Source: Gordonia insulae (GTDB taxonomy: Bacteria > Actinomycetota > Actinomycetes > Mycobacteriales > Mycobacteriaceae). From it: a stretch of 64,000 bases of DNA. Position numbers and translations under genes: made by a program. Below are positions 19,017 to 28,583 of the stretch, in pieces. A model generated the notes under the pieces. It ran no database searches. It saw only the letters and a list, made by a program, of their open reading frames with translations, and was not told where the DNA came from. Every line of letters starts with the position of its first letter. Within the stretch, counting starts at the first letter, position 1. The DNA lies in contig NZ_CP033972.1 of NCBI RefSeq assembly GCF_003855095.1, positions 1,488,001-1,552,000 on the forward strand, read 5' to 3'.

Positions 19017-19685
19017 GTGACCGATTCATCAGACGGTTCCGGGTCGTCGTCCGCGGCGTCCGCGAATGCGCTCATCGACTATGCGGAATCGGCGATCGTC
19101 GAGGACGACGCGCTGGTGGCGGCCCGCGGCCGCGCCGAAGAACTCGGTGCCGCGGCGGTCGCTCCCGCCGTCGGTGCGCTGCTCGCCCTGCTGGCCCGTT
19201 CGTGTGACGCGCATGCGGTCGTCGAGATCGGCACCGGCGCCGGGGTGAGCGGGCTCTGGCTGCTGAACGGGATGGCGGCCGACGGCGTGCTCACCACGAT
19301 CGACCCCGAGCCCGAACACCATCGGGCCGCGCGGCAGTCGTTCGCGAGCGCCGAGATCGCGCCGGGGCGGACGCGGTTGATCAACGGGACCCCGAGGGAG
19401 GTCCTGCCCCGTCTCGCCGACGCCTCCTACGACCTCGTCTTTGTCGACGGCCCGCTCATCGACCATCCGCGCCACGTCACCGAGGCCGTCCGGATGTTGC
19501 GCCCCGGCGGGGTCGTCGTGGTGCACAACGCGACCGCGGACGGCGCGGTGGCCGACCCGACCCGTACCGACCCGCCGGCCGCGGCGGCCCGCGAGGCCGC
19601 ACTGCTGATCGCCGACGACGAGCGACTGTTGCCCGTCGTGATCCCGCTGGGCGCGGGCGTGCTGGCCGCCGCGAAGGCCCGCTGA
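19017..19685 (+). CDS. O-methyltransferase, Rv1220c-like
   Basis: A 222-residue class I SAM-dependent methyltransferase of the catechol-O-methyltransferase group. SAM motif I is [16 protein letters not shown], motif II is [10 protein letters not shown], and a later [15 protein letters not shown] and [13 protein letters not shown] mark the metal and substrate region. The start is a leaderless GTG. It is divergent from sigE, as Rv1220c is in M. tuberculosis. The natural substrate is not known. Confidence 0.88.
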   Translation: MTDSSDGSGSSSAASANALIDYAESAIVEDDALVAARGRAEELGAAAVAPAVGALLALLARSCDAHAVVEIGTGAGVSGLWLLNGMAADGVLTTIDPEPEHHRAARQSFASAEIAPGRTRLINGTPREVLPRLADASYDLVFVDGPLIDHPRHVTEAVRMLRPGGVVVVHNATADGAVADPTRTDPPAAAAREAALLIADDERLLPVVIPLGAGVLAAAKAR

Positions 19686-19713
19686 GCGGCTCCCGCGCGA
19701 CGACCCCGTCCGG

Positions 19714-20862
19714 TCAGACGTCGGTGGAGAACCGAATCCCGTTGTCGGGCAACTGAACCCCCGGCCACACCCGAGCTCCACGAAGGAGTTCGCAACGGGC
19801 GCCGATGTCGGCGCCGTCGCCGATCACGGTGTCCCGGATCAGTGCCCGGGGACCGACGCGCGCACCGAACCCGACGATGCTGCGCTCGACGACCGCGCCG
19901 GCCTCGATGACGGCACCGTCGAAGATGACCGCACCGTCGAGCCGCGCCCGCGGACCGATCTCGGCCCCGCGTCCGACCACGGTGCCGCCGATCAACACCG
20001 CCCCCGGGGCCACTCCGGCCCCCTCGTGCACCAGCGACTCGCCATGCCGGTCCCCGAGTGCCGGCGACGGGGCGATGCCCCGCACCAGGTCGGCCGATCC
20101 GTGGACGAAGTCGTCCGGCGTGCCCATGTCCCGCCAGTAGGCGTGGTCGACGTGTCCGTGGACGTGGCGCCCCTCGGAGAGGAACTTCGGGAACACCTCA
20201 CGCTCCACCGACACCGGTCGTCCGGCGGGGATCTCCTCGATCACCGAACGCCGGAACACATAGGTACCCGCGTTGATCTGGTCGGTCGGCGGGTCCTGCG
20301 TCTTCTCCAGGAACGCGGTGACCCGGCCGGTCTCGTCGGTGGGGACGCAGCCGAAGGCGCGCGGATCGCTGACCCGCACGAGGTGCATGGTGACGTCGGC
20401 GCCGCTCTCCTCGTGGGTGTTGAGGACCTCGCGAACGTCGGTGCCGCCCAGAACGTCTCCGTTGAACACCAGGATCGTGTCGGCGGTGAGTTCGTCGAGC
20501 ACGTTGCGGATACCGCCGCCGGTGCCGAGCGGCTCGGTCTCGGTCACGTATCGCAGGCGTAGCCCGAGTTTCGATCCGTCACCGTAGTACTCGGAGAACA
20601 CATGGGCCTGGAACGAGGTCCCCAGGATCACGTCGGTGATGCCGGCCTCGCGGATGCGCGAGAGCAGATGCGTCAGGAACGGGACGCCCGCGGTCGGCAG
20701 CATCGGTTTCGGCGCCGACAGCGTCAGCGGTCGCAGCCGGGTGCCCTTGCCGCCGACGAGGACGACGGCCTGCACCGACGGCGAAGCGCCGGACTGGTCG
20801 TCACGCGGCTCGTCGACTCGGTCCTCACTGGTCACGGGTGTCACCTTTCGTGTCGTCACCAT
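19714..20862 (-). CDS. manB: Mannose-1-phosphate guanylyltransferase/NDP-sugar pyrophosphorylase ManB
   Basis: A 382-residue nucleotidyltransferase. The N-terminal Rossmann-like domain opens with AVVLVGGKGTRLRPLT and KPMLP, and contains FNGDVLGG. The C-terminal third is a left-handed beta-helix of hexapeptide repeats (GAVLIGGTVVGRGAEIGPRA onward). It makes GDP-mannose for mannolipids and glycoproteins. It follows wbbL by 6 bp in the order rmlD-wbbL-manB, matching Rv3266c-Rv3264c. The extreme N-terminus is uncertain because GTG codons follow the first ATG. Confidence 0.88.
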   Translation of the reverse strand: MVTTRKVTPVTSEDRVDEPRDDQSGASPSVQAVVLVGGKGTRLRPLTLSAPKPMLPTAGVPFLTHLLSRIREAGITDVILGTSFQAHVFSEYYGDGSKLGLRLRYVTETEPLGTGGGIRNVLDELTADTILVFNGDVLGGTDVREVLNTHEESGADVTMHLVRVSDPRAFGCVPTDETGRVTAFLEKTQDPPTDQINAGTYVFRRSVIEEIPAGRPVSVEREVFPKFLSEGRHVHGHVDHAYWRDMGTPDDFVHGSADLVRGIAPSPALGDRHGESLVHEGAGVAPGAVLIGGTVVGRGAEIGPRARLDGAVIFDGAVIEAGAVVERSIVGFGARVGPRALIRDTVIGDGADIGARCELLRGARVWPGVQLPDNGIRFSTDV

Positions 20863-20868
20863 TACTCG

Positions 20869-21744
20869 TCACCGCTGTTCGTCACCATGACGCCGGGCCG
20901 CGATCACCGCGACCCGGGAACGCACTGCCAGACCGGCCCGCAGCGCGAGCCGCAATGGGGCGCGCAGCAGACCAGGATGCCGATCCGCCTGGAATCGATA
21001 GGCACTGCGATGATGCGCGGGCAGCATCTTCTCCGGGTTGCGCCCGGCCGCGTGGCCCTTGGTGTGGACGATCTCCGCAGACGGCACATAGACATTGAGC
21101 CACCCCGCCCGGCCGAGCCGGTCACCGAGGTCGACGTCCTCCATGTACATGAAGTATCGGGAGTCGAAACCGTCGATCGAGTCGAACGCCGACCGCCGGA
21201 CCAGCAGACAGGAGCCCGACAGCCAGCCGACGGGCCGCTCACTCGGCGCCGCGTCGTCGGCGCGGTAGGCGGCCGTCCAGGGGTTCGATTTCCAGATCGA
21301 CCCGAAGAGCGCGTGTCCCGCGCCGGAGATCAGATCGGGCACCCGGCGGGCGGACGGATAGATCGATCCGTCCGGTTCCCGGATCAGCGGACCCAGCGAG
21401 CCCGCGCGCGGCCACCGACGGGCCGCGGCGAGCAATTCGTCCAGCGACCCGGGGCCCCACTCGACGTCGGGGTTGACCACGGCGATGAACTCCACGTCGG
21501 GATCCACCTCGGCGACGGCCCGGTTGATGCCGCCGCCGTAGCCGATGTTGCCGCCCGTCCGGACTAGGGTCACGTTGTCGAACTCCTGCTCCGCGGCCTC
21601 GGGTGCGCCGTCGGTGGAGCCGTTGTCGGCGATCACGACCCGGGGGGCCGGCATGTCGGTCGCCTTCTCCAGGCTCCGCAGGAACGTCGACAGATACTCC
21701 CCCGACGAATAGGTCACCGTCACGACGGCAAGCTGAGCAGTCAC
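20869..21744 (-). CDS. wbbL: Rhamnosyltransferase WbbL (arabinogalactan linker)
   Basis: A 291-residue GT2-family glycosyltransferase beginning GTG-ACT-GCT (MTAQLAVVTVTYSSGEYLSTF). Nucleotide-sugar motifs are IADNGSTDGAPE and VVNPDVEW, and the acceptor region is FMYMEDVDLGDRLGRAGW. It adds rhamnose to GlcNAc-diphosphoryl-decaprenol, the linker joining arabinogalactan to peptidoglycan; this function is by homology and synteny with Rv3265c. A -10-like TACCCT at 21751-21756 lies six bases before the start, so it may also have its own leaderless promoter inside the operon. Confidence 0.9.
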   Translation of the reverse strand: MTAQLAVVTVTYSSGEYLSTFLRSLEKATDMPAPRVVIADNGSTDGAPEAAEQEFDNVTLVRTGGNIGYGGGINRAVAEVDPDVEFIAVVNPDVEWGPGSLDELLAAARRWPRAGSLGPLIREPDGSIYPSARRVPDLISGAGHALFGSIWKSNPWTAAYRADDAAPSERPVGWLSGSCLLVRRSAFDSIDGFDSRYFMYMEDVDLGDRLGRAGWLNVYVPSAEIVHTKGHAAGRNPEKMLPAHHRSAYRFQADRHPGLLRAPLRLALRAGLAVRSRVAVIAARRHGDEQR

Positions 21745-21750
21745 CGGGTC

Positions 21751-21756
21751 AGGGTA
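21751..21756 (-). promoter_or_regulatory. -10 element (TACCCT) for wbbL
   Basis: On the minus strand TACCCT is followed by GACCCG and the GTG at 21744, the leaderless arrangement. Confidence 0.4.
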
Positions 21757-21797
21757 ACCAACCCGGCGGACCGATCCGCGCGCGTTCGGGTCCACGG

Positions 21798-22709
21798 TCA
21801 ACCCGCGGCCGGACCGGCGTCGGTGACCGCGGCGTGCAGCGCCGACCGCCAGTCCCGTAACGGCGTGAGTCCCGCGGCCGCCCATGCGTCCCCGGAGAGC
21901 ACCGAATAGGCAGGTCGGGGCGCCGGACGCGGGAACTCGGCGGTCGAACACGGCAACACCCGGTCGGGACTCGCGCCGACCTCGGAGAAGACGGCCCGGG
22001 CGACCTCGTACCACGTGACGCTGCCGGCATTTGTGGCGTGCAACACGGCCCCGCCGGTCGTGTCGGAACGTCCGGCGGAGACGAGTTCCCACAGCGCATC
22101 CGCGAGGTCGGCCGCATATGTGGGCGATCCGGTCTGGTCGTTCACGACGGTCACCTCGTCGCGCTGCGCCTCAAGGCGCCGCATGGTGCCGACGAAATCC
22201 GTGCTCTCCGGCCGGCCGGTGTAGACCCACGCCGTGCGCACCACCGTCGCCGTCGGGTCGGTGGCCATCACCACCCGCTCGCCGGCGAGCTTGGAGGCGC
22301 CGTACACCGTCTCGGGCACTCCGGTCGCATCGTCGGCCCGGTACGGCTCCGCGCGGCGGGGGCCGGTGTCGGTGGCGGCCGCACCGGCGAAGACGTAGTC
22401 GGTGGACACGTGCACCAACCAGGCCCCGACGCGCGCCGTCGCACGGGCGAGCAGTTCCGGGCCGTCCCGGTTGACCGCATACGCACCGTCGGGATCCGCC
22501 TCCGCCCCATCCACATTCGTGTAGGCGGCGCAATTGAGGACCACGTCGCCGGGCGCCAGATCGGTGAGCGCATCCGTCACCGACGAGGCATCTGTGAGGT
22601 CCAGCTCGGCCGAGGTCAGCGGCCGGACGGCCGCGGGCGCTGGCGCGCTGGACTGCAACGCCGTCCCGAGTTGCCCGCCTGCACCGACGATGTACGTGGT
22701 CGAAGCCAT
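21798..22709 (-). CDS. rmlD: dTDP-4-dehydrorhamnose reductase RmlD
   Basis: A 303-residue short-chain reductase starting MASTTYIVGAGGQLGTAL, with the nucleotide-binding GxxGxxG at the N-terminus. Further family marks are VLNCAAYTNVDGAE, HVSTDYVFAG and the YGASKLAGE catalytic Tyr/Lys. It makes dTDP-rhamnose, the donor used by WbbL encoded 53 bp downstream. An open frame continues 14 codons upstream, but the chosen ATG matches the family N-terminus. Confidence 0.92.
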   Translation of the reverse strand: MASTTYIVGAGGQLGTALQSSAPAPAAVRPLTSAELDLTDASSVTDALTDLAPGDVVLNCAAYTNVDGAEADPDGAYAVNRDGPELLARATARVGAWLVHVSTDYVFAGAAATDTGPRRAEPYRADDATGVPETVYGASKLAGERVVMATDPTATVVRTAWVYTGRPESTDFVGTMRRLEAQRDEVTVVNDQTGSPTYAADLADALWELVSAGRSDTTGGAVLHATNAGSVTWYEVARAVFSEVGASPDRVLPCSTAEFPRPAPRPAYSVLSGDAWAAAGLTPLRDWRSALHAAVTDAGPAAG

Positions 22710-22928
22710 GGGACACATGGTGCCGTACTGCGATCGCGAGCACCCGATCATCGGTCGGTGATGTGGGTCTCCACCGTGTCCACCGGCGTTGCGCTCTCGA
22801 ATTTCTTGTTCACTTCAGTAGCCTGGCGTCAGCACAGCAACATCTGACACGTCTACACCACGAACATCGGCACGCACTCGTGTAACACCGTCTCCGACGG
22901 GCGTTGTGATCGCCGACGTTCGCCGACG

Positions 22929-25070
22929 ATGAGAGGGATTGACCGGCCCGTGGAGTCTCGACCCGATGGTGCACGCGGACGTCCTGACGGACGCGCACGT
23001 CCCGACGAGCCCACCGCACGCTCTCGCGACCGTGCCGACGGCCGTCCCCGACGCGCACAACCGCCCACCGGTGAGCCGCCGCGCCGACGTCGACGTCCCG
23101 ATGCCGGCGAGCCGCGCGCCGATCGTCGCGCACCCGGTGATCGTCGCGCACCCGGTGATCGTCGCGAGCCCGGGGAGGGCTCCCCCCGCAGCTCGGAACA
23201 ACCCCGCAGGCGCCGGCCCGCCGGGCCGGCCAACGATCAGGGCCGCCGGGTCTCGGGCGAGATCCACACCCGGGGCGCGGGAGACCCGTCGGGCCGCCCG
23301 CGACGCCGCCCTCGTCCCGAGGACGAGCCTCGGCGGCCACGGCCCACGGGCGATGCCCGTCGGCCGACCGGCGCACCCGGCGCCGACGATGCCCGTCCCC
23401 GGCGACCACGTCCGCCGCGACCGCCCGAGGGGTCGGCGCCGGCAGCCGGTGAGCCGCGACGACGACGGCGTCCCGCCGAGCAGACCCCGCGTGCGGGTGA
23501 ACCGCCGCGTAAGGCCCCGCCCAGGCGCCGGCGTCCCGCCTCGGCGGCCGGCGCCCCGACCGAGAAGCCGGCCACGGCCGCCTCGACCGCACCCACGGCG
23601 TCGACGGCCCCGGTCCGACCATCCTTCTCGTGGCGATCGAGGTCCACCCGTAAAGGGGTGGGTCGCGGGCTGATCGCGCTGCTGTCCGTGTCGGTGCTGC
23701 TGTGCACCGGCTACGCCTGGAACAGCGTGAGCAACCTCAACTCCAACATCACCCAGCTGGCCGGTCTCGGACTCGGCGGCGCCGACGACGGCGCCGTCGA
23801 CATCCTGCTGGTGGGCACCGATTCACGCACCGACGCCAAGGGAAACCCGTTGTCGGAGAAGGAACTCAAGCTGTTGCGCTCCGGCGAGGAGGTGGCGACC
23901 AACACCGACACGATCCTGCTTATCCGAATCCCGAACGACGGATCGTCGGCGACCGCGATCTCCATCCCCCGCGACTCCTACGTCGACGTCCCCGGAATCG
24001 GCATGTCCAAGATCAACGCGGCCTACGGCACCACCAAAGAGGGAGTCCGCGCCCGCGCCGTCGAGTCCGGCACCAACGAGGCGACCGCGGAGAAGGAGGG
24101 CACCCAGGCGGGTCGTCGGGCCCTGGTCGACACGGTCGCCAACCTGACCGGAGTCAAGGTGGACCACTACGCCGAGGTGGGGCTGCTGGGCTTCGTCCTG
24201 CTGACCAATGCGGTCGGCGGCGTCGACGTCTGCCTCAACGAGGCGGTGAACGAACCCTTGTCGGGCGCACGTTTCCGTGCCGGACGCCAGACGCTGAACG
24301 GCCCCAAGGCATTGAGCTTCGTCCGTCAGCGCCACGGATTGCCTCGCGGCGACCTCGATCGGATCACCCGCCAGCAGGTGTTCATGGCGTCGCTGACCCA
24401 GAAGATGCTGTCCGCGAATCTGCTCGCCGACCCGGGCAAGCTGTCCGAACTGCAGCAGGCCGTGTCGCGTTCGGTGGTGATCGACGACAACTGGGACATC
24501 GTGAAGTTCGCCGAGCAGCTCAAGGACCTCAGCGGCGGCCGGGTCAAGTTCGCCACCGTCCCGGTGGTCACCGAGCAGGGCTGGAGTGAGGACGGTCAGC
24601 AGAGCGTGGTGCAGGTCGATCCCAAGCAGGTCCATGCGTTCACCGACAATCTGTTGAACAGCAAGAAGAAGCCCGATGCGGTGGAGCGCGGTGACTACAC
24701 AGTGGACGTGGTCAACGCGGGCACCATCGACGGGCTGGCCTCGAATGTGGCGAACATCCTGACCAACAAGGGGTTCCAGGCGGGCAAGTCGGCGAGCGGC
24801 GCCGCCGACGACCGGGATTCGGTGGTCTACGCGCACTCCGACGACGCCGGCGCGCAGCAGCTCGCGAGAGACCTGGGGGGCGCCGAGGTCCGCGTGGACT
24901 CGTCGTTGCCGGACAAGCGCCTCAAGGCGGTGCTCACCAACACCTATGAGGGGCCGGGCTCCATCAGCGACACCGGCAGCCAGGCCGACAACACCCCCGC
25001 CAGCGAACGCGTGGGCAACAACCGTCCGCCGATCACCGCCGGCTCCGACGGCCCGACGTGCGTGAACTGA
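22929..25070 (+). CDS. LytR-CpsA-Psr (LCP) family wall-polymer ligase (Rv3267-like)
   Basis: A 713-residue protein. Residues 1-235 are a disordered Arg/Pro-rich cytoplasmic tail, followed by one membrane helix (about 247-265, GLIALLSVSVLLCTGYAW). The LCP catalytic domain carries ILLVGTDSR, NTDTILLIRIP, ISIPRDSYVDVPG and SFVRQRHGLPRGDLDRITRQQ with the conserved Arg/Asp residues. A C-terminal LytR_C domain begins YTVDVVNAGTIDGLA. The family attaches arabinogalactan or other polymers to peptidoglycan. It is divergent from rmlD, as expected for a linker-pathway gene. GTG 22950 is an alternative start. Confidence 0.9.
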   Translation: MRGIDRPVESRPDGARGRPDGRARPDEPTARSRDRADGRPRRAQPPTGEPPRRRRRPDAGEPRADRRAPGDRRAPGDRREPGEGSPRSSEQPRRRRPAGPANDQGRRVSGEIHTRGAGDPSGRPRRRPRPEDEPRRPRPTGDARRPTGAPGADDARPRRPRPPRPPEGSAPAAGEPRRRRRPAEQTPRAGEPPRKAPPRRRRPASAAGAPTEKPATAASTAPTASTAPVRPSFSWRSRSTRKGVGRGLIALLSVSVLLCTGYAWNSVSNLNSNITQLAGLGLGGADDGAVDILLVGTDSRTDAKGNPLSEKELKLLRSGEEVATNTDTILLIRIPNDGSSATAISIPRDSYVDVPGIGMSKINAAYGTTKEGVRARAVESGTNEATAEKEGTQAGRRALVDTVANLTGVKVDHYAEVGLLGFVLLTNAVGGVDVCLNEAVNEPLSGARFRAGRQTLNGPKALSFVRQRHGLPRGDLDRITRQQVFMASLTQKMLSANLLADPGKLSELQQAVSRSVVIDDNWDIVKFAEQLKDLSGGRVKFATVPVVTEQGWSEDGQQSVVQVDPKQVHAFTDNLLNSKKKPDAVERGDYTVDVVNAGTIDGLASNVANILTNKGFQAGKSASGAADDRDSVVYAHSDDAGAQQLARDLGGAEVRVDSSLPDKRLKAVLTNTYEGPGSISDTGSQADNTPASERVGNNRPPITAGSDGPTCVN
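23121..23174 (+). repeat. Tandem 18-bp repeat (3 copies) inside the LCP gene tail
   Basis: Two identical copies of GATCGTCGCGCACCCGGT and a third degenerate copy encode DRRAPG-DRRAPG-DRREPG in the disordered tail. Confidence 0.85.
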
Positions 25071-25795
25071 TGAGCACCCCGACCCTCACCTCCGCCGTCT
25101 TCGACTCCGTCGTCGACTGGTCGCAGCCGATGCTGACCTACTACGACCACGACTCCGGAGAACGTACCGAGCTCTCCGCGGCGACACTGGGCAACTGGGC
25201 CGCCAAGTCCGCCAACTTCTTCGTCGACGAGCTGGGCCTCGGCGCGGGCGATGAGGTCCTCGTCGACCTGCCCGAGCACTGGCAGACGGCCGCGATCCTG
25301 CTGGGCGCATGGTGGGCCGGTGCCCACGTCCGGTTGCCGGGCGGGGACGACCTCGAGACCGGTTCGCTGGGCGCGGCGGTGACGAGCGCCGACCGGATCG
25401 ACCGCTACGACGACGTCGACGAGTTGCTCGTCGCCTCACTCGATCCGTTCGCGATGGGCGTGCGCGACCTCCCGGTCGGCGTGACCGATTTCGCGAGCGC
25501 GGTGCGAGTGCACGGAGACCAGTACAACCCGCCTCGGACAGCGTCCGGCCCGGCGCTCGACGGCGCGGGCACCGAGACGGTCATCACCACCGCACGGGCG
25601 GCCGCTCAGGCGGACGGCATCACGACGGGTGCACGCGTTCTCACCACCCGGCCGTGGCAGACGGCCTCTGCGGTGGTGGAGAACCTGGTGGCGCCGCTGC
25701 TCGCGGGCGCCTCCCTGATCGCGGTCGCGCACGCGGACGAGCAGCGCCTGACCGGGTTGTCCGACACCGAACGGGCGACGATCACCCTGCGCTGA
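25070..25795 (+). CDS. TIGR03089 family protein (Rv3268-like)
   Basis: A 241-residue protein whose ATG overlaps the LCP stop (TGATG). It resembles the N-terminal part of acyl-adenylating enzymes (LVDLPEHWQTAAILLGAWWAGAHVRL) but lacks the P-loop TSGSTGxPKG and the whole C-terminal domain, as typical of TIGR03089 proteins. Catalysis is therefore doubtful. Coupling to the LCP gene is conserved in M. tuberculosis (Rv3267-Rv3268) and suggests a role in cell-wall assembly. Confidence 0.82.
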   Translation: MSTPTLTSAVFDSVVDWSQPMLTYYDHDSGERTELSAATLGNWAAKSANFFVDELGLGAGDEVLVDLPEHWQTAAILLGAWWAGAHVRLPGGDDLETGSLGAAVTSADRIDRYDDVDELLVASLDPFAMGVRDLPVGVTDFASAVRVHGDQYNPPRTASGPALDGAGTETVITTARAAAQADGITTGARVLTTRPWQTASAVVENLVAPLLAGASLIAVAHADEQRLTGLSDTERATITLR

Positions 25796-25878
25796 CACCC
25801 GATCCGCTGCATCTCCCCCAGGTATCGGTTTGCCAACAGCCATGGTCTACAGGCGAGCGCATGTTTACCGTGTGACCC

Positions 25879-26568
25879 ATGCGCATCAAAGGGAGAGTTG
25901 TTCACTTGTTGGGCGCGAGTGTCCTGAGTGTCGCAATCGGCGTGGTGGGACCAGCCGCCACCGCGCCTGTCCAGGCGTCACCGGTCACGGCGTTCAACGG
26001 ACTCATGTCCACGGTCGGCGGATGTCAGACGCCGATCCCCGAGTTGATGAAATGGTGCACCGATCAGGAACGGCTGACGCCCGAGGTGCCGATGATGTTG
26101 CAGCTCAATCCGTTCGGCACCAGGATCGTGGTCCTCGGCGCCGCTCTGAACCGCGACGGCTCGATGAAGCCGGTTCTGATCACCCGTCTGCAGGCGGCGT
26201 TGTCGCTGGCGCGAGCATTTCCCCCGGCGGGCATCATCACGACGGGCGGCCTCCCGCGGGGCGGCCGCACCGAGGCGCAGGCGATGAAATGGTGGCTGGT
26301 CGCCCACGGCATCCCCGCCGGCCGGATCGCCACCGAGAATCACTCTCGGTCCACCGTCGAGAACGCCCGCTACACCGCCCGGATACTCGCGGCGGGCCGG
26401 GCCACCGGCGCTGTCGTGGTCAGCAGCCCGACGCACGTCAAGCGCGCGATGCTGAACTTCCGGCAGTCGGTCAACGGATCGATTCCGATCGCGGGTGTCA
26501 TCTCCGGATTCACCAACGGCGCACCAGCGGGCTCCGGATCAGGCAGCGGTTCCGCCGGATCGAGCTGA
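25879..26568 (+). CDS. Exported YdcF/DUF218 family protein
   Basis: A 229-residue protein with an N-terminal signal peptide (VVHLLGASVLSVAIGVVGPAA, cleavage near ASPVTA). The DUF218 domain covers about residues 75-205: IVVLGAALNRDGSMKPVLITRLQ, IITTGGLPRGGRTEA, and ENHSRSTVENARYTARIL. The C-terminus is Gly/Ser-rich. The family is linked to envelope processes (ElyC/SanA type), but its reaction is unknown. The domain region overlaps no other gene. Confidence 0.85.
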   Translation: MRIKGRVVHLLGASVLSVAIGVVGPAATAPVQASPVTAFNGLMSTVGGCQTPIPELMKWCTDQERLTPEVPMMLQLNPFGTRIVVLGAALNRDGSMKPVLITRLQAALSLARAFPPAGIITTGGLPRGGRTEAQAMKWWLVAHGIPAGRIATENHSRSTVENARYTARILAAGRATGAVVVSSPTHVKRAMLNFRQSVNGSIPIAGVISGFTNGAPAGSGSGSGSAGSS

Positions 26569-26629
26569 CGGCACCGCGATCCACCGCCGCCCCTCCCCAA
26601 ACGCGCTCGGGTACGGCATCCTCGAACGC

Positions 26630-27028
26630 ATGAAGATCCCCAAGACGGTCGCACGTATCAACAAGGTGGTCACCAATCCGATCCAGCGCCAATGGGCGCC
26701 ACGCATCGCCCCGTTCGCGATGGTCGAGCACGTGGGACGCAAGTCGGGCAAACAGTATTCGATCCCCGTCCTCGCGTGGGTCGACGGCGACCGGCTCTCG
26801 ATCGTGCTGACCTACGGCCGGAATACGGACTGGGTCCGCAACGTCACCGCCGCCGGCGGGTTCGGCTTGATCCGGAAGTCCGAGCATCACAAGGTCGTCC
26901 GACCGAGGATCATCCCGTCCGACTCACCCGACGTGGCGCGCGGGGCACGCGTACCGGCGCGCTTCTTCGACTCCGTCCTGACCGGGACCATCGTCGCCGA
27001 CGATGGCGACCCGACGACGTCCGACTGA
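26630..27028 (+). CDS. F420/deazaflavin-dependent nitroreductase-like protein
   Basis: A 132-residue protein starting MKIPKTVARINKVVTNP. It has the split-barrel FMN/F420-binding pattern of the DUF385 family (IAPFAMVEHVGRKSGKQYSIPVL, then GRNTDWVRNV). Such proteins use coenzyme F420 to reduce diverse substrates. The next gene starts 12 bp downstream and may be co-transcribed. Confidence 0.8.
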   Translation: MKIPKTVARINKVVTNPIQRQWAPRIAPFAMVEHVGRKSGKQYSIPVLAWVDGDRLSIVLTYGRNTDWVRNVTAAGGFGLIRKSEHHKVVRPRIIPSDSPDVARGARVPARFFDSVLTGTIVADDGDPTTSD

Positions 27029-27039
27029 GCGGGGATCTC

Positions 27040-27864
27040 GTGCCCGACGACGCACTCGACGATTTCACCGCCCGCGATGTCACCGTGGGGGCCAGCACCC
27101 GCCGCGTGTACAGCGCCGGGTCCGGGCCGGCGGTGATCGTCATCGCCGAGATGCCCGGCATCAGCCCGAAGGTGGCGGATTTCGCCCGCAAGGTCGCGGG
27201 ACGGGGCCTGACCGCGGTCATGCCCTCACTGTTCGGTGTGGACGGGCGGGACCCGCGTCCGGACAGCCTCGGCCGGGTCGGCTCGGCACGAAACATGGTC
27301 GGCACCATCGTCCGCGCGTGCATCAGCCGCGAGTTCACGGTGCTCGCCACCGGCAAGGCGTCACCGGTCGCCGACTGGCTACGCGGGCTCGCCGCGCAGG
27401 AGCACGAGCGCTGCGGTGGTCCCGGGGTCGGCGCGGTCGGTATGTGCTTCACCGGAGGTTTCGCGCTCGCGATGGCCACCGACGACCGACTGCTCGCGCC
27501 GGTGCTGTCCCAGCCGTCGCTGCCGTTCGGCATCATCGAGTCGCGCAACCATTCCATCGACATCAGCGATGCCGAGCTGGCCCGGGTGCGCGCACGCTGC
27601 GGTGCGGGACTGCAGGTGATGGGTCTGCGTTTCGAGGGTGATCGCCTGTCCCCACGCACCCGGTTCGACTTCCTCCGCGAGCAGCTCGGCGACGCATTCC
27701 TGGCGGTCGAGCTGCCCGACTCGACGGCGAACCCGGACGCCATGCTCCCGCAACCTCATTCGGTGCTCACCGAGGACCTCATCGACGAGCCGGGTCAGCC
27801 GACCTACGACGCCCGGGAGAAGGTACTCGACTTCTTCGTGGAGAAGCTGGTGGCGAACACCTGA
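27040..27864 (+). CDS. Dienelactone hydrolase family protein
   Basis: A 274-residue alpha/beta hydrolase starting with GTG (VPDDALDDFTARDVTVG). The nucleophile elbow is GMCFTGG with Cys136, the cysteine nucleophile characteristic of dienelactone hydrolases rather than serine esterases. The oxyanion region is IVIAEMPGI. The catalytic His is not obvious by eye (perhaps within PHSVLTEDL near the C-terminus). The substrate is unknown. Confidence 0.82.
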   Translation: MPDDALDDFTARDVTVGASTRRVYSAGSGPAVIVIAEMPGISPKVADFARKVAGRGLTAVMPSLFGVDGRDPRPDSLGRVGSARNMVGTIVRACISREFTVLATGKASPVADWLRGLAAQEHERCGGPGVGAVGMCFTGGFALAMATDDRLLAPVLSQPSLPFGIIESRNHSIDISDAELARVRARCGAGLQVMGLRFEGDRLSPRTRFDFLREQLGDAFLAVELPDSTANPDAMLPQPHSVLTEDLIDEPGQPTYDAREKVLDFFVEKLVANT

Positions 27865-27913
27865 CGCGGCCATGGTCGCGAAGTCTCCGGCGGCGTCCTG
27901 CGACAATTCCGGG

Positions 27914-28531
27914 GTGCCACAACCCGGATACGACGCCATGGCCGATCTGTACATCGAGACGTTCCCGTCGCCGTACGCGACGCCACTGGAGCGTCACCTG
28001 GTCGCCGCGTTCGCCGACCTCGTCGCGCAGGACCCTGTGCCCGGTGTGGTGGTGGACATCGGGTGCGGTCCGGGACAGATCACGGCCGACCTTGCCGCGC
28101 GGGGACTCTCGGTGATCGGCGTGGATCCCAGCCGCGAGATGCTGCGCATCGCCCGCCGTGATGCTCCCACGGTGCGGTTCGTCCAGGACGACGCACACCT
28201 CGGATCGACCGAACTCGCCGACGTCGACATCGCGGCGATCCTCGCGAGGTTCAGCCTCATCCACGTCCCACCGTCGGTCGTGCCGGACGTCCTGGCCGGT
28301 TGGGCCGGCCGGTTGGCGCCCGGCGCGCTCGTGGCCGTGGCCGGACAGACCATCGACTCCGACGAGATCACGGAGTTCGACCACGCGGTCGCCCCCGCCT
28401 GGCGCTGGTACCCGGACCGCCTGTCCGATGCGCTCTCGACGGCCGGGTTCGACGAACTCTGGCGGACGGTCAGCCGGCCCGACACACACCACCGGTTTCC
28501 CGCAGTGCATCTGGTCGCCCGACGGCGGTGA
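27914..28531 (+). CDS. Class I SAM-dependent methyltransferase
   Basis: A 205-residue protein from GTG 27914 (VPQPGYDAMADLYIETF); an in-frame ATG at 27872 would add 14 residues. SAM motif I is VVDIGCGPGQITADLA, motif II is GVDPSREML, and post motifs include FVQDDAHL and LAPGALVAVAGQT. It belongs to the UbiE/Methyltransf_25 group. Substrate unknown. It lies just upstream of the disrupted DUF222/HNH gene. Confidence 0.82.
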   Translation: MPQPGYDAMADLYIETFPSPYATPLERHLVAAFADLVAQDPVPGVVVDIGCGPGQITADLAARGLSVIGVDPSREMLRIARRDAPTVRFVQDDAHLGSTELADVDIAAILARFSLIHVPPSVVPDVLAGWAGRLAPGALVAVAGQTIDSDEITEFDHAVAPAWRWYPDRLSDALSTAGFDELWRTVSRPDTHHRFPAVHLVARRR

Positions 28532-28583
28532 GTCGCGTCCGCGAGCCACCGAACCTGTCGGTGGTCGAACGTATGTTTGATTC

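Noticed and set aside
25070..25795. Active acyl-CoA ligase
   Set aside because: The adenylation P-loop and C-terminal domain are missing; it fits the TIGR03089 group instead.
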